A stretch of 9,218 nucleotides of DNA from an uncultured Collinsella sp. (GTDB lineage Bacteria; Actinomycetota; Coriobacteriia; Coriobacteriales; Coriobacteriaceae): assembly GCA_900557505.1 (NCBI GenBank), contig USTC01000027.1, forward strand, positions 1-9,218, in the 5' to 3' direction. Positions 7,171 through 9,218 of this stretch are shown piece after piece; within the stretch, counting starts at the first letter, position 1, and every line of letters starts with the position of its first letter. The notes beneath the pieces were generated by a model, which was given only the letters and a program-made list of their open reading frames with translations, searched no databases and had not been told where the DNA came from. Position numbers and translations under genes: made by a program.

Positions 7171-7257
7171 GCCCGAGTGGCGGAATTGGCAGACGCAGTG
7201 GACTCAAAATCCACCGTTGGCAACAACGTGCGAGTTCGAGTCTCGCCTCGGGCACCA
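7171..7257 (+). tRNA. tRNA-Leu, anticodon CAA (reads UUG)
   Basis: 87 bases including an encoded CCA (7255-7257). Acceptor arm GCCCGAG (7171-7177) pairs perfectly with CTCGGGC (7247-7253). The anticodon stem GTGGA/TCCAC surrounds the loop CTCAAAA, giving anticodon CAA. The long variable arm CGTTG-GCAA-CAACG is that of a class II tRNA, as expected for leucine. The T arm is GCGAG-TTCGAGT-CTCGC (7230-7246). The 3' end from the T loop onwards is repeated 184 bases downstream. Confidence 0.97.
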
Positions 7258-7276
7258 TACATGCAAAAGAGCGTTC

Positions 7277-7299
7277 AAGGGGGTCAAGGCCCCCTTTTT
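7277..7299 (+). terminator. rho-independent terminator of tRNA-Leu
   Basis: AAGGGGG (7277-7283) pairs with CCCCCTT (7290-7296) around TCAAGG, and a run of five T ends at 7299. It follows the tRNA by about 20 bases. Confidence 0.85.
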
Positions 7300-7334
7300 C
7301 GTGCCGAACTCGCGTGAGCGCGCGGATCGTTAAG

Positions 7335-7357
7335 CAAACAGGCATGTGGCCTGTTTG
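7335..7357. repeat. perfect 9-bp inverted repeat between the two att-like copies
   Basis: CAAACAGGC (7335-7343) and GCCTGTTTG (7349-7357) are exact complements around ATGTG. No T-tract follows, so it is not a terminator. It is followed by a very GC-rich stretch (about 7360-7418) with another imperfect hairpin (CTTCGC-GAA-GCGAAG). Both could be remains of an element end. Confidence 0.6.
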
Positions 7358-7459
7358 TAGCGGAGCGTGGCGAGGGCGCCGTGCGCCCGAAGCCCGGGGC
7401 TTCGCGAAGCGAAGGCCCTTCGAGTCTCGCCTCGGGCACCATACATGCACCTGCGCTTC

Positions 7460-7481
7460 AAGGGGGTTAAGGCCCCTTTTT
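7460..7481 (+). terminator. second terminator, near-copy of the tRNA-Leu terminator
   Basis: AAGGGG (7460-7465) pairs with CCCCTT (7473-7478), with five T ending at 7481. Together with its flanks it repeats the tRNA terminator region (7274-7303 against 7457-7485) with only two differences. It follows the second att-like copy at nearly the same distance. Confidence 0.7.
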
Positions 7482-7511
7482 CGTGTACGTAATGTGATAA
7501 CGCGCTGTACG

Positions 7512-7520
7512 TGTTATTAT
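7512..7520 (+). promoter_or_regulatory. extended -10 promoter of infC-rpmI-rplT
   Basis: TGT-TATTAT (7512-7520) is a good extended -10; the -35 region (ATGTGA at 7492-7497, 17-base spacer) is weak. The predicted start is near 7527. Two TGTACGT copies (7484-7490, 7506-7512) flank the -35 region, 22 bases apart. Confidence 0.5.
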
Positions 7521-7640
7521 CCACAAGGCGTTGTTCCCGCAATGCCCTAAAGAGGAACCCGAGGGTTCCCACCTTTTGGCGCCAATGAGCAGCTGACTGG
7601 TCATACAACCTAGATTCCCTTCCTCATACCGAGGATGTCT

Positions 7641-7697
7641 ATGTGTACGACCTGGTTGCTGAAAAGCGCCGGGTTATTTTTTTATGAATGGAGGTAG
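7641..7697 (+). CDS. possible 18-codon leader peptide across the infC attenuator
   Basis: ATG 7641 follows GAGG (7631-7634) by 6 bases and reads MCTTWLLKSAGLFFYEWR to TAG 7695-7697. The frame passes through both arms of the terminator and its T-tract and ends at the infC ribosome-binding site, 5 bases before the proposed infC start. A ribosome translating it would keep the terminator from folding and could reinitiate at infC. No similar peptide is known to me, and an open frame this short can occur by chance. Confidence 0.25.
   Translation: MCTTWLLKSAGLFFYEWR
7649..7683 (+). terminator. intrinsic terminator (attenuator) before infC
   Basis: The 5' arm GACCTGGTTGCT (7649-7660) pairs with AGCGCCGGGTT (7665-7675), with G-U pairs and one bulged U, closed by a GAAA tetraloop (7661-7664). 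Seven T (7677-7683) follow. It lies immediately upstream of the infC start region, which only makes sense as a regulated terminator. Confidence 0.75.
7690..7694 (+). promoter_or_regulatory. infC ribosome-binding site that decides the start
   Basis: GGAGG at 7690-7694 is the only Shine-Dalgarno sequence in the area. It overlaps the ATG at 7688 and so cannot serve it. The ATA at 7703 is 8 bases downstream, the ideal spacing, and in frame. Confidence 0.7.
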
Positions 7698-7702
7698 GGA
7701 AA

Positions 7703-8257
7703 ATAGCTAAGTCTGATGACACCCGCATCAACGACGAGATCACCGCATCTTCGTGCCGTTTGATTGGCGTCGATGGCTCTCAGCTCGGCCTGTTCGCCAT
7801 CCGCGATGCCCAGCGCGTTGCTGACGATCAGGGTCTCGACCTGGTCGAGATCGCTCCCAACGCGGAGCCGCCGGTCTGCAAGGTCATGGACTACGGTAAG
7901 TTCAAGTACCAGCAGGCCATGAAGGCTAAGGCCGCTCGTAAGAACCAGTCCAAGGTCGAGGTCAAGGAAATGAAGTTCCGACCCAAGATCGACGTTGGCG
8001 ACTACGAGACCAAGAAGGGCCACGTTCTGCGTTTCCTCAAGAAGGGCGCACGCGTTAAGATCACCATCATGTTCCGCGGCCGTGAGATGGCTCACCCGGA
8101 GCAGGGTCTTAACGTTCTCGAGCGTCTCGCCGAGGATCTCAAGCCTTACGCTACGGTCGAGTCCAAGCCTAAGATGGAAGGCCGTAACATGCTTATGCTG
8201 CTCGCCCCGATTAAGGGCGCCTTCGATGAGGATAAAGCGGCAAGCGATACCAAGTAA
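7703..8257 (+). CDS. infC: translation initiation factor IF-3
   Basis: 184 aa from an ATA start. IF3 binds the 30S subunit, keeps subunits apart and rejects wrong initiator pairing. The N domain begins TRINDEI (residues 8-14) and continues to PPVCKVMDYGKFKYQ (56-70), which contains the family signature; a lysine-rich linker leads to the C domain starting KEMKFRP (88-94). Length is normal. Start choice: ATA 7703 lies 8 bases after GGAGG and gives (M)AKSDDTRINDEI, the usual short lead before the conserved INxEI. The conventional ATG in frame at 7688 overlaps that ribosome-binding site and directly follows a T7 tract, so it is unlikely, though automatic annotation may use it. infC genes commonly use AUU or other near-cognate starts so that IF3 limits its own synthesis. 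First gene of infC-rpmI-rplT. Confidence 0.93.
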   Translation: MAKSDDTRINDEITASSCRLIGVDGSQLGLFAIRDAQRVADDQGLDLVEIAPNAEPPVCKVMDYGKFKYQQAMKAKAARKNQSKVEVKEMKFRPKIDVGDYETKKGHVLRFLKKGARVKITIMFRGREMAHPEQGLNVLERLAEDLKPYATVESKPKMEGRNMLMLLAPIKGAFDEDKAASDTK

Positions 8258-8289
8258 CTAGTGTTCTGTAACCGATTAAGGAGTATTTC

Positions 8290-8481
8290 ATGCCTAAGAT
8301 GAAGTCCCACAGCGGCACCAAGAAGCGTTTCCGCAAGACTGGTACCGGCAAGCTTATGCGCGCCAAGGCTTTCAAGAGCCACATCCTGAGCAAGAAGTCC
8401 ACCAAGCGTAAGCGTGGCTTCCGTCAGGAGACCGAGATCGCCGCTGCCGACCGCAAGGTCATCAAGTCGCGTCTCGCCTAA
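8290..8481 (+). CDS. rpmI: 50S ribosomal protein L35
   Basis: 63 aa, very basic, normal length. It starts [14 protein letters not shown] and has the typical [12 protein letters not shown] middle segment. It is a small structural protein of the large subunit, placed between IF3 and L20 as in most bacteria. AAGGAG (8278-8283) lies 6 bases before ATG 8290. The gap to infC is 32 bases, with no terminator or promoter seen, so it is cotranscribed. Confidence 0.97.
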   Translation: MPKMKSHSGTKKRFRKTGTGKLMRAKAFKSHILSKKSTKRKRGFRQETEIAAADRKVIKSRLA

Positions 8482-8527
8482 GTTCGCGTTCCCGTTTTTC
8501 GTTTTACCGTCTAGGAGTTGATAGAAC

Positions 8528-8887
8528 ATGGCACGTATTAAGCGCGCTGTTGCCGCCAAGAAGAAGCGCCGTACCGTTATGCACCGTGCGAAGGGTTACT
8601 ACGGTGCCGCTTCGCGTACTTACAAGCATGCTAAAGAGCAGGTCCAGCACTCCCTGCAGTATCAGTATCGTGATCGCCGCAACAAGAAGCGCGAGATCCG
8701 CTCTCTCTGGATCACCCGTATCAACGCTGCTGCCCGCCTGAACGACATCTCTTACTCTCAGTTCATGCACGGCCTGAAGGTCGCCGGCATCGAGCTCGAC
8801 CGCAAGGTTCTGGCTCAGATGGCTTACGAGGACATCGAGTCCTTCAACGAGCTGGCTGCCATTGCCAAGAAGGCTCTCGAGGCCTAA
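8528..8887 (+). CDS. rplT: 50S ribosomal protein L20
   Basis: 119 aa, normal length. It begins MARIKRAVAAKKKRR, a long basic N-terminal tail that threads into 23S rRNA, and carries the L20 signature KKREIRSLWITRINAAAR at about 53-70. L20 is an early assembly protein, and in several phyla it binds the leader of this operon to repress it. The globular C half (about 60-119), which does the RNA-mimic recognition in other species, is intact. AGGAG (8513-8517) lies 10 bases before ATG 8528. The 46-base gap after rpmI has no terminator. Last gene of the operon. Confidence 0.97.
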   Translation: MARIKRAVAAKKKRRTVMHRAKGYYGAASRTYKHAKEQVQHSLQYQYRDRRNKKREIRSLWITRINAAARLNDISYSQFMHGLKVAGIELDRKVLAQMAYEDIESFNELAAIAKKALEA

Positions 8888-8908
8888 AAGATTCTGTTGA
8901 ATCGCTAG

Positions 8909-8945
8909 GGGAGTGTCGCACTGTGCGCGGCACTCCCTCTTTTTT
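8909..8945 (+). terminator. rho-independent terminator of infC-rpmI-rplT
   Basis: GGGAGTGTCGC (8909-8919) pairs with GCGGCACTCCC (8927-8937): 11 pairs with one G-U, 7-base loop, followed by TCTTTTTT. It lies 21 bases after the rplT stop. Confidence 0.93.
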
Positions 8946-9218
8946 ATCGAAAGCGCTGGTTTACATAGCAAAAAGCGCGGGTAGATAAACACTTACAGGT
9001 GACCGATCTCTATATATCTCTTAACCGAAGGGTCATCATCTGATACGTGCGATCTTGCTGCACTCGACTTTCTAGTTCCTATATAGAAAGCCATAGGTTG
9101 TGTAGGACTTGTGAAGAGTGGAATTGACGTCCCACATCGCTTCGCGGTCTGACAATATATCTCCTTGCCGCGCGGCCCGGTGCAACCGGGAACCAGCGCA
9201 GGCGTGCACCTTGAGAAC
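8946..9218. other. gene-free right end; possible promoter and leader of an rRNA operon
   Basis: 273 bases without a gene, AT-richer than the rest up to about 9160, then GC-rich. It holds an inverted repeat CTTTCTA...TAGAAAG (9068-9090), a -35-like TTGACG (9124-9129) without a well-spaced -10 (GACAAT at 9151 would need 21 bases), CCCGG-TGCAA-CCGGG (9176-9190), and GGTGCA...TGCACC (9179-9210). The last bases, CCTTGAGAAC, resemble the short conserved sequence found in Gram-positive rRNA leaders shortly before 16S rRNA. The next gene lies outside the window, so this is only a suggestion. Confidence 0.35.

Larger units (their letters stand above)
7235..7449. repeat. 31-bp perfect direct repeat of the tRNA-Leu 3' end (att-like pair)
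   Basis: Bases 7235-7265 (T loop, T stem, acceptor strand, CCA and 8 bases after it) recur exactly at 7419-7449. The match stops sharply at both ends. The second copy has no D arm or anticodon arm in front of it, so it is not a tRNA gene. A tRNA 3' end duplicated this way is what site-specific tyrosine recombinases leave as attL and attR. Only 153 bases lie between the copies, too few for an element, so this looks like a scar. Confidence 0.75.
7258..7702. other. gene-free region between tRNA-Leu and infC
   Basis: 445 bases with no protein gene of normal size. In order it holds: the tRNA terminator, a 115-base GC-rich stretch with inverted repeats, the second tRNA 3'-end copy with its own terminator, the infC promoter near 7512-7520, and a structured infC leader with an attenuator. 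Short open frames on the - strand here are antisense to the tRNA and its copy and show no protein-like character. Confidence 0.7.
7527..7702 (+). promoter_or_regulatory. structured infC leader RNA with transcription attenuator (L20-leader-like by position)
   Basis: About 175 untranslated bases. Visible parts: hairpin GGAACCC-GA-GGGTTCC (7554-7569), a self-complementary TTGGCGCCAA, hairpin TCCTC-ATACC-GAGGA (7621-7635), then a terminator (7649-7683) directly before the ribosome-binding site. Alternative pairing is possible: CAACC (7606-7610) can pair with GGTTG (7654-7658), which would occupy the 5' arm of the terminator, and AACCCG (7556-7561) can pair with CGGGTT (7670-7675), the terminator 3' arm. 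In Bacillus, ribosomal protein L20 binds the leader of the same operon and promotes termination. Whether this RNA belongs to that family cannot be decided by eye. Confidence 0.6.

Noticed and set aside
7419..7440. A second tRNA-Leu gene
   Set aside because: Only the T loop to CCA is present; there is no 5' acceptor strand, D arm or anticodon arm before it.
7097..7608. Two - strand open frames covering tRNA-Leu and its 3' copy
   Set aside because: They translate the reverse complement of a tRNA and terminators. Such frames are a common false annotation around tRNA genes.

Overview
The window reads as chromosomal DNA of a high-GC, Gram-positive-type actinobacterium. Gene order, codon style and protein features suggest a gut Coriobacteriia member, Collinsella-like; this is inferred from the sequence alone and no database search was possible. 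Every gene is on the + strand and almost all are housekeeping genes. I found no CRISPR array, transposase, phage gene or defence cassette. The most unusual features are non-coding: a duplicated tRNA 3' end, the infC leader with a non-AUG start, a large REP-like stem-loop, and repeats upstream of fba.

Layout. 1-1141: C-terminal part of an SF2 RecQ-like helicase, probably the tail of a RecJ-helicase fusion cut by the window edge. 1157-3517: bifunctional (p)ppGpp synthetase/hydrolase Rel. 3554-3581: perfect palindrome in the rel-MBL gap. 3602-4285: glyoxalase-II-like metallo-beta-lactamase-fold hydrolase. 4286-4479: fba promoter region with helically spaced repeats. 4480-5346: class II fructose-bisphosphate aldolase. 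5347-5697 (351 bases, no gene): long stem-loop element, a half copy of it, then a promoter. 5698-7131: cytoplasmic transglutaminase-like protein with an intact Cys-His-Asp triad. 7171-7257: tRNA-Leu(CAA) plus terminator. 7258-7702 (445 bases, no protein gene): a second copy of the tRNA 3' end and of its terminator, which looks like an att scar, then the infC promoter and a leader ending in an attenuator. 7703-8257, 8290-8481, 8528-8887: infC-rpmI-rplT, followed by a strong terminator. 8946-9218: no gene; AT-richer DNA whose last bases resemble the start of an rRNA-operon leader.

How it fits together. Rel ties ribosome stalling to ppGpp, and the infC-rpmI-rplT operon supplies IF3, L35 and L20. 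infC is probably controlled twice: by premature termination in the leader, a place where L20 autoregulates related operons, and by IF3 discrimination against its own AUA start codon. fba is a strongly expressed glycolytic gene with its own promoter. The transglutaminase-like gene is monocistronic with unknown substrate. The tRNA-Leu locus appears to have been a target for an integrative element that has since been lost.
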